Assembly (NCBI RefSeq): GCF_033807715.1
Contig: NC_084599.1
Span: 6,334,625 to 6,398,624, forward strand
Source: Cololabis saira
Lineage: Eukaryota > Chordata > Actinopteri > Beloniformes > Belonidae
DNA: 64,000 nucleotides
Reading direction: 5' to 3'
Under the pieces are notes generated by a model. The model was not told the DNA's origin and ran no database searches. It saw only the letters and a list, made by a program, of their open reading frames with translations. Below are positions 30,818 to 42,286 of this stretch, in pieces (the stretch's first letter is position 1; the number at the start of each line of letters is the position of its first letter). A program made the translations under genes and the position numbers.

Positions 30818-32875
30818 CCTTAGGGGCTCTTTTGAGACTTTTAAGTCATCCTTCATGACAGATACATTTGTTCACTAGGTGTCACAACGTCACAAAAAGG
30901 CTACCTGGCTACATATTTAATTTAATTTAATTTATTTTATTTAATAGGGACAATGCAGGTTTACATGTGATCACATTCACTCATTACAAACAAGCCAATG
31001 TGACTGATGTTCTGCATACAGAGAGTATAGCTATTGCTAGTTTCCATCTCCTGTCCCTAGTTAGGCTTTTAGTAAAAGAAAATGAAAGAAAGGAGAAAAA
31101 TAATACAAAAATACATTGAATTTTCAACATGCAAAGCTAAGCTATATCCTATTTACAATAGCTACTATTAGTGGTTACAGGTGATTAAAAATGCGTACAT
31201 TTCTGATTTTGCTTCAACCAGTCTTGTCAGTATACAGATACTGAGTACAAGTTCTGTTTGCTGTTTCTTGCAGGTCACTAATTTGGTGAGGAGTGGAGCT
31301 GGCTGGCTGCGGACGAGTAAGTAGGGCAAAACGTACTTGTGCACATACACATATGACAATGCATATCTATTCAGACCTGTAATCCATGTCATTTTCACAT
31401 AGCTATAGATAATCATTTTTTTTTCAATTCTCTACTATTTATGGTTTCATAATGACTGAGTCCCCGTTAATACAAATGAGCTCCAGCTCTAATACTGCTG
31501 CTGTCTGTAATCTGTTTCTATTTAGATTATTTGTCAGGATATTTTGTTATTATTGTCCCTATTTGTCCTTATCTCCCTGTCTCTGTCTCTTTGTCTCTCT
31601 CGCTCTCTTTTCCCCCTCCACCCAACCAGTAGAAGTAGCGCCCACCCCGAGTCTGGTTTTAACTAAGCGTTCTTCCCGTTAGCCTCGTCCCACCCCTAGT
31701 CGTGACATAACTTCTGTTGTGATTTGACACTATAATGAATAAAGATTGATTAATTGATTGCTATTGCTGTCAATTTTAGTTCTTGAGTTCATAGCTATGT
31801 GCTTTATCTGTTCACTGCTATCAAGAAATATGACTTTCCTTTGTAGTATGCATGAGAGAAGACGCCGTGAGATTTGTGGACTTGTATGTGGTGTCCGCTG
31901 ATAATGTAGTGGGCTGGTCTGGACAGAAAATGCCAGGGCGGAATTTTTGTCCCAGTCCACCCCTGGCTATGAGATACTTATAATAAATAAAAATGGAAAT
32001 GGAGAAGAGAGGTAGGGAAGAGGAGAGGAGAAGAAGGGTGAGAGGCACCCAGCGGATCATTTCGGTGCCCCCCCGGCAGCAAAGTCCTATAGCAGCATAT
32101 CTACCACGAAGCTAGTGAGACTAACTATTATAGTCTTGTTCTATAGCTGCAACTATGACTACTGACTCTAACACACTAGAGTTTACACTACCTAGAGATT
32201 TACCAACACCAGCTAGAGGTTTACTAAACACTAACTATAGCCTTTAATAAACAGAAAGGTTTTAAGTTTAGTTTTAAAGGTGGAGGTGGTGTCAGCCTCC
32301 TTAACCCAGATTGGAAGTTGGTTCCATAGTAATGGTGCCTGATAGCAGAACGCCCGCCCTCCAGATCTACATTTAGATACTCTAGGAACTACGAGTAAAC
32401 CTGCACTCAGAGAACGGAGAGCTCTGCCAGGAACATAAGGCACTATCAGGTCTTGCAATTAATGCAGAGCTAAGCCGTTTTGGGCTTTATACGCAAGTAA
32501 TAAAATTTTAAATTGGATTCTGAATTTTACAGGTAGCCAATGGAGCGAGGCTAACACTGGAGAGACGTGGTCTCTCCTGCTGATTACTGTCAGTACTCGT
32601 GCTGCTGCATTTTGGATCAGCTGGAGTCTATTCAGCAAATTACTTGGACATCCTGCTGACAACACATTACAGTAATCCAGTCTAGAAGATACAAACGCAT
32701 GAACTAGTTTTTCTGCATCACTATGCGAGAGAATTTTCCTAATCTATGCAATATTACGGAGATGGAAAAATGCTATTTTACAAACCTGATTAACATATGG
32801 TTTAAACGACAAATCCTGATCGAAAACAACACCTAGGTCACTTTATTTTCTTGAAGAGGCATCTTTATTAAATCA

Positions 32876-34107
32876 TAGTGTTGTCCCGATCGATCGGGTG
32901 GCCGATCGATCGGGCCCGATCACGTCATTTTCAAAAGATCGGGATCGGCCAAAAAAGTATCGGGACATACTGTTATGGCTCGGCCGGCTGGTTTCCGACT
33001 CCGCGACCCGGTAGCGCTGGGAGCGCGGAGTCGGCGCAGCGGCCAGAAGAGCCGGGCGGCTCTGCTCTGAGCCCCAGCTGCAGCTCAGAGCGGCTCCAGC
33101 AGCTCCAGGCCAGTTCGTCTTATTTGTTTGCTTATTGCTCTGTGCCTATGTTTTAACATATATTAATTATTTAATCATTTTATAATTGCATTTAACAATA
33201 CAGACAGTTGATGTGTGTTTATTGTAAGATTTTGGGCAGCGCCGGCGGCTGAAGAATCGTTTGTGCTGGTGGGGGAAGGAAGCGTGGCTAACAGAGAGCT
33301 AACAGCAGCTAGGCTACGCTCAGATAAACGGTCTGAAAGTTTTAAAAACAAAGAAAAGCTGTCGGAGAAAAGTGACTGTAGTGTTATGTAAATGATTATC
33401 CGTCACTCGTAAATCATCTTTTGGTCCACTTTATTGACTCGGTAACAACACAGGGATGACGGACTGCTATTTTGCAGGCTGGTGTTACGGTCTAAAGGGT
33501 CTGTGTCTGAACAACCACAATTGGTTCCTACGCTCTGCGTGACATCAGCACAACACAGTGACAGAAAACTATAACAGCCACAATGAATATCTGCTGCTAT
33601 TCATTTCATGCTGTTGAGAATTCTGCACTACGGTTAAGCCAAAATGTATTTTCATTTTCTTATTGATTGTGAGTTTGACTGGATGTCATTCAACTTTTAA
33701 ACCTCGTAAGTGAACTACCTCCTTTTGAAGTGAAATTGATTTATTTTTGTTATTTTACTATTCTGAACTTTTTGTTTTAGTTTACAATTTCATGTTTCTA
33801 CATTTTGTGGCACCAGTGCAGATAAGCTTTGTTTTGATCCAATGATGCAGTCAGTGAAAAAACAAAATTATGTCCATGTTGGAGAGAATGGACAATACAG
33901 TTTTTTACTTAATTTACTTTACTTTTTTTTACTTTACTTTTTTACTTAATTCTTTGCCAAAAGGTATCTGATTGGGAAAAAGTATCGTAAATGTATCGGG
34001 AGCCAAAAAAAGTGATCGGATCGGGAAAAATCGGGATCGGCAGATACTCAAACTCAAGTGATCGGGATCGGATCGGGAGCTAAAAAATCCTGATCGGGAC
34101 AACCCTA
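32876..34107. mobile_element. Non-autonomous hAT element upstream of ZNF-C
   Basis: Ends are TAGTGTTGTCCCGATC and GATCGGGACAACCCTA. TTAAATCA flanks at 32868-32875 and 34108-34115. The duplicated region upstream of unit D (about 52675-52710) lacks it. The interior has GC-rich and AT-rich parts and no recognisable transposase. Confidence 0.92.
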
Positions 34108-34115
34108 TTAAATCA

Positions 34116-34930
34116 TTTATAAAAATGTGCCTGATGTTATGTTCTATACTGTCTTTATAGTTTAGTAAAGATAAACAGTAAGAAAGAAAAAAAAAATCTT
34201 GAGAAGGGGAATGTAATGTATTGTGTTGTTACTGTAACTTTAATCTGAAAGATTGATCGGACCCCAGGAAGAGTAGTTGATGTAAACTACATCAGCTAAT
34301 GGGGATCCAAATAAAATCAAATAAAGGTAACCGGATGGGGGGGGGGCGGAGGAACAAGACTACTGATATTTACTCAAAAGTGTGCCGAACTTAAGTATAA
34401 TTTTTGAGTATACTGTTTAGTATGGCCTTTCGGACGCACCGTTTGTCTTTTGTTCCATCTGTAATGTATTGTGCTGTTACTGTAACTTTATTGTGAAAGG
34501 TAACCGGATGGGGGGCGGAACAAGACCTCCGGTTAGAGTTATATTGTATGAGGTTCGGAATAGAAGTGAAGTAAAAGTTGGTCTAGCTGTGACACGAAAA
34601 CCTGGTCGTCCTGTCAAGTCATTTATAAGACTTAACATTACACCATCAATAAGAGATTTCACCAGCAAGATCCCTAATTATAGCATATTGGGCCATTATC
34701 ATGATCTTACTTGTGAATGTAAAAGGGTTTGAAATGGTCCTTTAACCCTGCATTTTGAAAGTGGTTCCCCCAAAAGCTAAACACGGCTCAGCACATACCA
34801 AAATAAAGTATTTAAATACAGTTATAAATAACTGACAACAAAGTGTTTATATTTTGAAACCAAGACCAGGAAAAGAGAGAGACAATATTCCCCCGGAACA
34901 AAAAATCGATTAACTATTTTTTCACCGGAG
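34116..34930. other. Unit C upstream block with LTR-like direct repeat; no gene
   Basis: This is shared with 52690-53383 and 59044-59120 upstream of unit D. A purine tract (GAGAAGGGGAATG) followed by TGTAATGTATTGTG at about 34193 looks like a polypurine tract next to a Ty3/gypsy LTR start. The TGTAATGTATTGTG... and GGTAACCGGATGGGGGG motifs recur about 250 bp later. The open frame here is broken in unit D, so I do not call a gene. Confidence 0.5.
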
Positions 34931-35057
34931 ACGTTAGGTGTAACATCCGGCGGAAGTGAACAAGGGGCGTCAGAGCATCACGTATGTTTTGAATAATTAT
35001 TCACTTTTATTGTGTTTTCCGTGGTCTGATCTGGATATCGTGGTGTTTCCAGTGAGG
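34920..35057 (+). promoter_or_regulatory. Putative promoter / 5' UTR of ZNF-C
   Basis: This is the same block as at 2016. The ETS-type CGGAAGTG is kept (34951-34958), but the E-box reads CACGTA and not CACGTG (about 34980). No TATA box is seen. The role is inferred from conservation and position. Confidence 0.45.
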
Positions 35058-35328
35058 ATGAGTTCGTCTGGGTCTCTGAGAGAGTTCATCAGTCAGCGAC
35101 TAACTGCTGCTGCTGAAGAAATATTCACAGAGTTTGAAAAAACCATCGTCCAGTACGAAGAAGAGATCGACCGACAGAGAAAAATGCTGGACATCACCTG
35201 GAAACCGGAGATTAAACTACAAAGAACAGGTAGGAAACCACAGATAAAACTACACAGAACAGGTAGGAAACCGCAGATTAAACTACACAAAACAGGTAGG
35301 AAACCACACATTAAACTACACAGAACAG
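35058..35328 (+). CDS. ZNF-C exon 1
   Basis: ATG at 35058 starts MSSSGSLREFISQRLTAAAE and continues through the FEKTIVQYEEEIDRQRKMLD leader typical of fish C2H2 genes. Four 33-bp repeats follow, each ending in a donor: after 35229, 35262, 35295 and 35328. All are phase 1, compatible with exon 2 at 42287. Depending on the donor, the protein would gain 0, 11, 22 or 33 residues of basic KPQIKLHRTGR-type repeat. With exon 2 intact, this is the only complete gene of the cluster in the window. Confidence 0.85.
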
Positions 35329-35360
35329 GTAGGAAACCGCAGATTAAACTACAGGTCTGC
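35211..35360 (+). repeat. 33-bp donor-bearing tandem repeat, unit C (4 donors)
   Basis: Four and a half copies of the 33-bp unit; ACAG|GTAGGA recurs at exact 33-bp intervals. Confidence 0.93.
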
Positions 35361-35744
35361 AGACCCTGGGTGAAGTAAAATCCTCATTTAAATGCCTTTA
35401 ATACTTCTATTATCGCTCTGCTATGGCAAAGTTAGTTTCGTGTTGGACTCTGGAGACGTTCACTGTGTTTATTGTGCAGATTTATATTTATCTCATCAAA
35501 CCTCCCAAATAGGTTTGCCACCTTTTCAGAAGCGCAGGACCCAAAAAAAGCCCCCAAATTTCTAAACAGCATAGAAATGTGTTTATTTTATATGAAAAAA
35601 CAAAATGCTTTGATTTAAAGTTTAAAGTGCTTTAATAGCATTGAACTTGCATGACTGTACAGACAGACATCCATATAGCAACTGAAATAACCTCCTGTGC
35701 TCCTATGTCCACATCAGCCAAGATGTAGAATATAGCCTACAGGT

Positions 35745-35872
35745 GAAGAATATGGTGTAAAAGTTAATTTATTTCAATAATTCAACTAGAATATGGTGTA
35801 AAAGTTAATTTATTTCAATAATTCAACTAGAATATGGTGTAAAAGTTAATTTATTTAAATAATTGAACTTAA
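35745..35872. repeat. 41-bp AT-rich minisatellite, three copies (unit C)
   Basis: Three copies of the unit containing AATATGGTGTAAAAGTTAAT and TTCAACTAG. The same unit is expanded to about 48 copies in unit D (60376-62205). Confidence 0.9.
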
Positions 35873-36049
35873 AAGGTGAAACTAATATATTACCTAGTCT
35901 TATTACATACAAAGGAAGATATGTTAAATCTTTATTTGTTATAATTTTGATGATGAAATTGTTTATTGATTTCATAAAATATTCTCCATAAAAAAAAATG
36001 GACAGGATTTCTAGGCGTAGAAAGAGGGGATCCGGTTTGGGAACCACAG

Positions 36050-36567
36050 GATTTCATCTCTGCTTTTTGCAGATGATGTTGTCCTGTTGGCTTCATCGGA
36101 CCGGGACCTTCAGCATGTGCTGGGGCGGTTTGCGGCCAAGTGCGACGCGGCAGGGATGAGAATCAGCACCTCCAAAACCGAGGCCATGGTTCTCCACTGG
36201 GAAAGGGTGTTGTGGGTCGAGAAGTCCTGCCTCAGGTGGAGGAGTTCAAGTATCTTGGTATCTTGTTCACGAGTGAGGGAATGATGGAGCGTGAGATTGA
36301 CAGACGGATCGGTGCAGCGTCCAAAGTTATGCGGTCAATGTACCGGACCGTCGTGGTGAAGAAGGAGCCGAGTCGAAAGGCGAAGCTCTCGATTTACCGG
36401 TCAATCTACGCACCTACCATCACCTATGTTCATGAACTTTGGGTAGTGACCGAAAGGATAAGATCGCGGATACAAGCGGCCGAGATGAGTTTCCTCCGCA
36501 GGGTGGCTGGACGCTCCCTTAGAGATAGGGTGAGGAGTTCTGTCACACGGGAGGAGCGCAGGAGCCG
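36050..36567 (+). pseudogene. LINE reverse transcriptase fragment (RTE-like)
   Basis: The plus-strand frame starts LLFADDVVLLAS (catalytic Asp pair), then HVLGRFAAKCDAAGMRIST, shifts frame, then EEFKYLGILFTSEGMMEREI, KLSIYRSIYAPTITYVHELW and MSFLRRVAGRSLRDR. This is the palm-to-C-terminal part of a LINE very common in fish; RTE clade is my best guess. It is truncated at both ends, with at least one frameshift, and lies inside the ZNF-C intron. Unit A has a different insertion here. Confidence 0.8.
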
Positions 36568-36660
36568 TTAGCAGAGCCTTTAACTTGATGCTGCATCTGG
36601 AAGCCAGTGCAGAGAGATTAGCAGCGGAGTGATATGAGCTCTCTTGGTTGGTTGAAGACC
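36567..36660 (-). pseudogene. Rex1-like LINE scrap (shared with unit A)
   Basis: It matches unit A 5096-5200. On the minus strand it carries the degraded LVFNQP and SLHWLP-like motif. It predates the ZNF duplication. Confidence 0.5.
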
Positions 36661-36722
36661 ACCAACTACACAGAACAGGTAGGAAACCACAGATAAAACT
36701 ACACAGAACAGGTAGGAAACCA
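36661..36722 (+). repeat. Second cluster of the 33-bp donor repeat (unit C intron)
   Basis: Two copies with donors after 36678 and 36711 (ACAG|GTAGGA), the counterpart of 5207-5262 in unit A. Confidence 0.82.
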
Positions 36723-36920
36723 TTTAAAGCTTCTTGTTCGGTGGATAATATTAGCTCAATACATCATTTCAAGACCGCAGTGAAGTCTGTCATTAAGATA
36801 TTTAGCAAAGATTGTTGTTAGTAGTAGTAGTATTGTCCAAACCACACGACCCTGTGTCTCCCACACAAAGCTGAATTCTAGTACTACAAGACAAATAAAC
36901 AGGCATTTTGTCTAAATTGC

Positions 36921-36954
36921 AGAGTCTGTCTGTCTGTCTGTCTGTCTGTCTGTT
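36921..36954. repeat. (TCTG)n microsatellite
   Basis: About eight TCTG tetranucleotides within the ZNF-C intron. Confidence 0.9.
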
Positions 36955-37324
36955 TAGCTGGATAATGGATGGGCAACAGATAAAATGTTATGTCATACTT
37001 AATCTCTATCACTTTAATTGTGTGTGTGTGTATATCAAGGCAGAAAACATATAATAAAAAATAGATAAATAATTAAGTAGATGTAATAAAAGAAAAGGGG
37101 GGGGACTACTCAGAGACTACCGTTGTGGGTTTCTCAAAAAATGCCAAGAAGGGACGCCACAATCTGTAAAATTTATTCTCTGATCCCCGGATAGTGTATC
37201 GAATCTTCTCCAGATTCATGCATAACATTATTTCTTTAAGCCAATGTGAGACAGAAGGATGTGCAAACTCCTTCCATTTAATTGTGATACCTCGTCGAAC
37301 CAATAAGGAAGCAAAAGCCAGAAC

Positions 37325-37838
37325 CTGTTACCTGTTACCTATCCACTTCGTGCCTTGTGCATAAGGCCTCAACAGAGCTCCTCCACGTCTGACGGTCGGC
37401 TGCTGCAGTTCTCACTTCCAGCCATGATTTCCATCCTCCTTTCCTTTTCTCCTTCTCGACGGTACGTCTCCAGGTGCTCTTTGGTCTTCCCTGTCTTCTC
37501 TTCCCTTCTGGTGCCCAAGTCATTGCTATGTTGCAGTCGTTGTTGTGGTCCTGCCGCAGTAAGTGCCCAATCATCTTTCATCTTCGCAACTTCCCCTCAT
37601 TGCTGAGTGGTCTCATATCAGCTCTTTCCAGTAGTTGTATATTACTGATTTGATCCTGCCAACTTATTCGGAGTATTCTTCGTAGGCATCTATTATGAAA
37701 TACATCGACAGCCTTGTTGTCTTCTTTGTTCATTTTCCAGGTCTCACATCCGTATAGTAATACTGGTACTACTAGTGTCTTGTACAACTTCAGCTTTGTT
37801 CTTCTGGTGATGCTGTTAGAGCTCCAGGTCTCCCCCAG
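37325..37838 (-). mobile_element. 5'-truncated LINE fragment inserted in L1
   Basis: The minus-strand frames encode LKLYKTLVVPVLLYGCETWK, NRCLRRILRISWQDQISN and IGHLLRQDHNNDCNIAMTW, the C-terminus of an endonuclease-reverse-transcriptase type LINE. AGCCAGAAC lies at 37316-37324 and 37839-37847 as a 9-bp target duplication, and CCTGTTA repeats form the 3' tail. Removing it rejoins the L1. Confidence 0.87.
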
Positions 37839-38043
37839 AGCCAGAACACTAAACACAAAAGCCCAAGTCTTTGGTGGCAAATGATCTCTTGACATTATTT
37901 TGAAAACTGATTTCCAAAAGTTACCTAAAGAGGGACACGGCCAATACAGGTGATAGAGTGAAGCAGGTGCACTTTTACATTTGTCACATGTAGGATCGTC
38001 ATCAGAATATATTCAAGAGTTTAGTTTTGGATATGGTTGCGAT

Positions 38044-38732
38044 CAGAGCCGCCTGGGAGATTTGGGAGGCCCTGTGCGAAACGGCTGGGGGGGGGCCTCG
38101 CGCGTGAGCGTAGCGAGCGTGCGCGAAATTTTGGGGGTTTTTCGGGTCGGATCGGGTGTCTGTATGCGCAATTTTAACTCTCCAATTAGCAAAATACTGG
38201 ATACCTTCCCCTGCCTCATCATCATCTGGGCTTGCCTCGACGCAGGGCCCCGCGGCTGCTTGAGACCCGGTCGGATGTGTGATTTTTGTAACAAATTTAT
38301 CAAACAAGCCTTTCAGAGAGGCATTAAACTCTTCCATTTTTCTTTAGTTTTTTTTCTTTTTTCATCCCCTGATGGAAATTTCCTGATTCTGTCTAGTTCT
38401 CTTGACATTGTGTGACAGTTTGTTCCAACTCCACCGTCTGGATCAGAGCAGCTTGTGTCTGAGCTTGGTCTGATCAGTTGTATTGAACAACAGACACGCC
38501 CATCATTGCACATATATTTATTGATATGCACAGACTAGTACACATTTAGGTCTGTAATGGAACGTGACTGTTGATATTTATAAGGGAAAAAACGAAAAAA
38601 AAAAAAATTTGAAAAAAAATTTTTTTTTGAAAAAAAAAAAAAAAAAAAAAAAAACGGCCCATAGCGCGAGGCCCCTTGGAGCGCGAGGCCCCGTGCGGTC
38701 GCACGGTTCGCACACCCCTTGCGGCGGCCCTG
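38044..38732. mobile_element. Non-autonomous hAT element in L1
   Basis: Ends are CAGAGCCGCCTGGG and GCGGCGGCCCTG, imperfect inverted repeats. GTTGCGAT flanks at 38036-38043 and 38733-38740. Unit A shows the empty site (about 6779-6786). It contains A-rich and T-rich tracts that can fold back near 38596-38654. No coding sequence. Confidence 0.92.
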
Positions 38733-40383
38733 GTTGCGATGCATTACTTTAAATTGCAAAAGTGAGTGTTGGGAACACAAAGACGAAGAGTGATACCGAT
38801 CAAGTACTGAGTCCCATATATCATCTGTAAAAGTGTAATTTAGGTCTTGTTCCCAAGTTGTTTTTATAACTGCCATTGAAGAGCAGTGTAATCTGGAAAT
38901 AAGGTTGTATAGGTTAGATATGGTACCTTTAGCTGTGGGGTTGACAGAGAGAAAAATATTGAGAGGATTGACTTGAGGTTTGTGAGGGAACTGAGGTGTT
39001 ACACCCTGTATGTAATTCCTAACTTGTAGAATTCTAAAGAAGTGGGTTTTGGCAATACCAAAGTCTTCTGTCAGTTGACAAAAAACAAGCAAAATGATTA
39101 CCAGTATAAAGGTCTTTGAAGCATTTCAGACCTTTCTTGTGCCACATTTTATATGTGCTATCTACCATAGAAGGGACAAATAAATGGTTGGCTGCAATTG
39201 GACTTTGAAGTGAGAAAACCTGCAGTCCAAAACGTGCGGCGCCCAAAAGAGGAGGCAAGGAAACCGGGCTACTTGCGCACATCTCCATTGACACCGAAGC
39301 AGGACGAGAGGGTTCAAGATGGAAATGCATTCAGTACATCAAACCTTGAATATTTGCTGCCCAGTATTAATACTGGAAATTAGGCAGAGCCATTCCTCCC
39401 ACCTGCTTAGGTCTTTGGAGAAAGGCTTTCCGTAACTGTGAGTGTTTACCATTCCAAATATAAGATGTCATTAAATGGTCAAGGGCCATAAAAAAAGATT
39501 TTGGGATGAGAATCGGGAGACCCTGAAATAGATATAGAAACTTTGGAAGCAACGTCATTTTATTGAATTTATTTTTCCAATCATAGACAAAGACAAAGGA
39601 GACCAATTAGATAGTGTTTTCCGCCTGATTAAATAGAGTGAGAAAATTTGATTTAAATAAATCTTTACGGTCTCTAGTTACACATATTCCAAGATAGTTT
39701 AAGTGATCTTTCACCACCGTCAATGGGAGACCTGCAAAATTAAGTTTGATGACTTTTTTATTAATAGGAAATAGTTCGCTTTTATTGTGTATTGTAGAGT
39801 GAAAAGAGAGAGAGGCGTACTTGTAAAGAAGAGGCTGCCTTTGAGAAAAACAAAAGTAAGTCGTCCGCATACAACGAGACCTCAAGCTCAACTCCCGCCT
39901 TCCATATCAACTGTATCTTCCTGTTGCCATGCAAGGCAATCATAGAAGGTTCTAAACTTGTCATTGATCAATTTCTGGTCAGAAGTTATACCTCCTTTAT
40001 CTGTCTGTACACCATCAATAAGTTGCTTCGCTCCCAACCCACGCAGCGGATTGGCCAGGAGTTTGCCTGTTTTTTCGCCATGTTCATAATAGTAGCTTTT
40101 AGTCCTAAGTAACTGTCTTTCGACGAGGTGAAAAGTAAGAAGATTAAATTCTGTCTGAAGTTTCAAGCGTTCTTTGTATAATTCAGGAGAAAGTGAATTT
40201 GAATATTGTCTGTCTATGTTTAAAATCTGGTTAGCTATGTCAGTCGTATGGCGTGTGTCGAACGTGCCCCTTTATATTTCAATTTATATCTTTATATCTC
40301 TTAATATGCAAAACGACCAGCATAGCTCACTTGCTGAGCTGGCTGGCTTGTATTGGTAGTTGCACAGTTACAGCGATTGACAT

Positions 40384-41052
40384 TGTTTTGGGAGAAATCT
40401 CAATTAGGTTCTAGGAGTGGTCGGCTGTACCAAAATGAATCACACACACACTCGCTTTTGCTATAAGATATGAATACATTTATTAGCAAAAAAGCAAGCA
40501 TTTACATAGAAGACAACACACAAAACTACCCGTTTGCTAGGATAACGGGCCAAGTCACCCCCCACAGACAGCAGTACACACAAAATTGCTCGTTTGCTAG
40601 GATAAAGTGTCAGGTTATCCCCCGCAAATCGCTGAGCAATTACTCGTTTGCTAGGTTAACTCTGTGTCAGGTTACCCCCCGCAAATGACAGAGCAACATA
40701 CAATCACATAGGGGCTAGGCCTTGATAAACTCTCACCTTAACACAGAGGACTGGGAAAGCCGGACAGTCCAGGCCAAGAGCAGCCATCAGAAACCCCGGC
40801 TGGGCGTCCTTGCACTTCGACCCACAGCAGACTCTCACTGGACTTCCGGCTTCCCTGTCTTTTATACCTTTCTCGCGGAAGGGGTTGCCCCTTCAACCCC
40901 CGCCTGCCAGTTCCCACGCTAAGTCCAGGTTCACACACGACTGAGCTTCCCGTGTGAACAAGCAGTTACAATAATACTAAACAGCAGGTGCAGACTGTGT
41001 TTTGGGAATTCAGGACATCTTCAGGACACAAAACATATTTTTTCTCCCTTCA
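40384..41052. mobile_element. Solo LTR (669 bp)
   Basis: The insert begins TG (TGTTTTGGGAG) and ends CA (CTCCCTTCA), with GACAT on both sides (40379-40383, 41053-41057), a 5-bp duplication. Unit A is uninterrupted at the matching place (about 8480). It has no coding sequence. An internal repeat (ACTCGTTTGCTAGG-type followed by CAGGTTA.CCCC) occurs at about 40530, 40588 and 40640. It most likely arose by recombination between the two LTRs of a full element; orientation and family are unknown. Confidence 0.85.
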
Positions 41053-41709
41053 GACATTAATAACTAAACACTTCTCATAACAAGGGGTTTAAGTAGTCAG
41101 ACATATTCAATTAGATGTTTGACTTATTGCTCCGCCGTCTTTGTGGAAGCCATGTTGAACTGACTGATATTCACATGCATATAGTGGTTTGATTGGCTGA
41201 ATGTGATTGGCTTATGAGTATATTGTCTCCCATGTGGGGTGCGTTCTTATGATTTCAGAAGTTATCTGATTGGTTGCACATCATTCCGTGTTTAAAAAAA
41301 AAAAAGACATTGTGGATTGAGGCAAGTTAGGGGAGTTTCAAAATTCACACACAAATGCGGGGATGTCCACAGACCACCAACCGTTGCTAAATCAGGTTAT
41401 ATTTGTGTGTGCGTCAGAAATACATTTGTGAATCTTCACGTGTGAATTGTCATGTGCATTTGTGAATACTGAGACTGTTCTAGCGCCATCGGTAATGCCT
41501 CTATCTGTTTTCTCTAGCTATATGCCCTGCTATAGGATTCATTTTTCAACTGGTCTAACAAATGTTTGCTACACATTTAACTTTGTCACTGACAAAATGT
41601 CTAATCTGAAAGTACAGATAAAAGTCTTGTGATTTTGGTGAATATTGCTCTTCGTTCGTGGGTTTTTAATAGTTTTATAAAGTCTTGGAGGTTATGCAAA
41701 TGGAGATTC

Positions 41710-41878
41710 TCCTGTAAGGATCTCCCGTAGAGGTCTGAGGGATCTCCCGTAGAGGTCTGAAGGATCTCCCGTAGAGGTCTGAGGGATCTCCCGTAGAGGT
41801 CTGAGGGATCTCCCGTAGAGGTCTGAGGGATCTCCCGTAGAGGTCTGAGGGATCTCCCGTAGAGGTCTGAAAGAAGAG
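41710..41878. repeat. 22-bp minisatellite, unit C
   Basis: About seven to eight copies of the GTAGAGGTCTGAGGGATCTC unit, the largest array of the four units. Confidence 0.94.
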
Positions 41879-42286
41879 CCCACATACATAAGAGTTCAGC
41901 TAATCTGAACAAACCCAAAACAGTTCTGTCTGAAAGGGGTTTATACGACGTACATCCTTGTGTGATGTCACCTGGACCATTTTGTTGGCAACTTAAAAAC
42001 TTGGACTCGTAGGTTGATTTGATAATGAATGCATCATGATCAATATGATTGTATGATTGAATAATCGCTGAAGTTAGGTTCCCTAGACCTTTTTGGGTGA
42101 GAAGTTTCCACAGAGACATCAGTCAAGCTGTTCCTGAGATATGACTTCAAACAAACAAACACAGCTCAGTGGTTGCTGGCTTGTCCTTAGATTGGTTTGG
42201 GTTTGTCATTTTTGAACAGAACTCTAAAATATGCAGCTTTTTCAGAGGGGTTAATGCCATTTTCCTATGTTCATTTGTCTCCCCAG

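Larger units (their letters stand above)
28605..31965 (+). mobile_element. hAT element with transposase N-terminal remnant (second at the same target)
   Basis: It begins CACGGGTGGACTGG and ends CCAGTCCACCCCTG. GCTATGAG flanks at 28597-28604 and 31966-31973, the third copy of the target. It holds a possible transposase start (29071), a palindromic MITE (28904-29024), a nested hAT (30150-30817), and LINE-tail-like sequence ending in AATAAAGATTGATTAATTGA near 31740. No catalytic domain is recognised, so it is non-autonomous now. Confidence 0.87.
25744..32838 (-). mobile_element. L2-clade LINE copy 2, 5'-truncated, split by hAT elements
   Basis: Minus strand: C-terminal ORF2 at 32838-32231 (LLNRLQLIQNAAARVLT, PVLASLHWLPVKFRI, LLWNQLPIWVKEADTTSTF), then a 3' UTR at 32230-31974, 27394-26802 and 25781-25744 with an AT-rich tail. 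Interruptions are hATs at 25782-26801, 27403-28596 and 28605-31965. The UTR shows the GGGAGAAAAACCTTAAGCC and GGAGGGAAGAAACCTTGAGC motifs of fish L2. Frames are broken. It joins BEL/Pao debris on the left to unit C upstream sequence on the right, with no clear target duplication. Confidence 0.85.
37090..40290 (-). mobile_element. L1-type LINE remnant, unit C copy (most complete)
   Basis: Minus strand, 5' to 3': linker 40166-39888 (ERQLLRTKSYYYEHGEKTG), palm 39964-39782 with intact YADDLLLF, thumb 39606-39367 (KMTLLPKFLYLFQ, SYIWNGKHSQLRKAF), C-terminal domain 39092-38740, then after a hAT, 38030-37848 (CDKCKSAPASLYHLYWPCP, PPKTWAFVF), and after a nested LINE piece, 37324-37106 (LLVRRGITIKWKEF, LEKIRYTIRGSE). 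Frameshifts and the same internal deletion as unit A show it was dead before duplication. Unit A lacks the 3' part. Confidence 0.87.

Noticed and set aside
34469..34732. Open frame with a copy at 52907
   Set aside because: Its start codon is not ATG, the copy in unit D is broken by a stop, and it overlaps LTR-like repeats; no family recognised.
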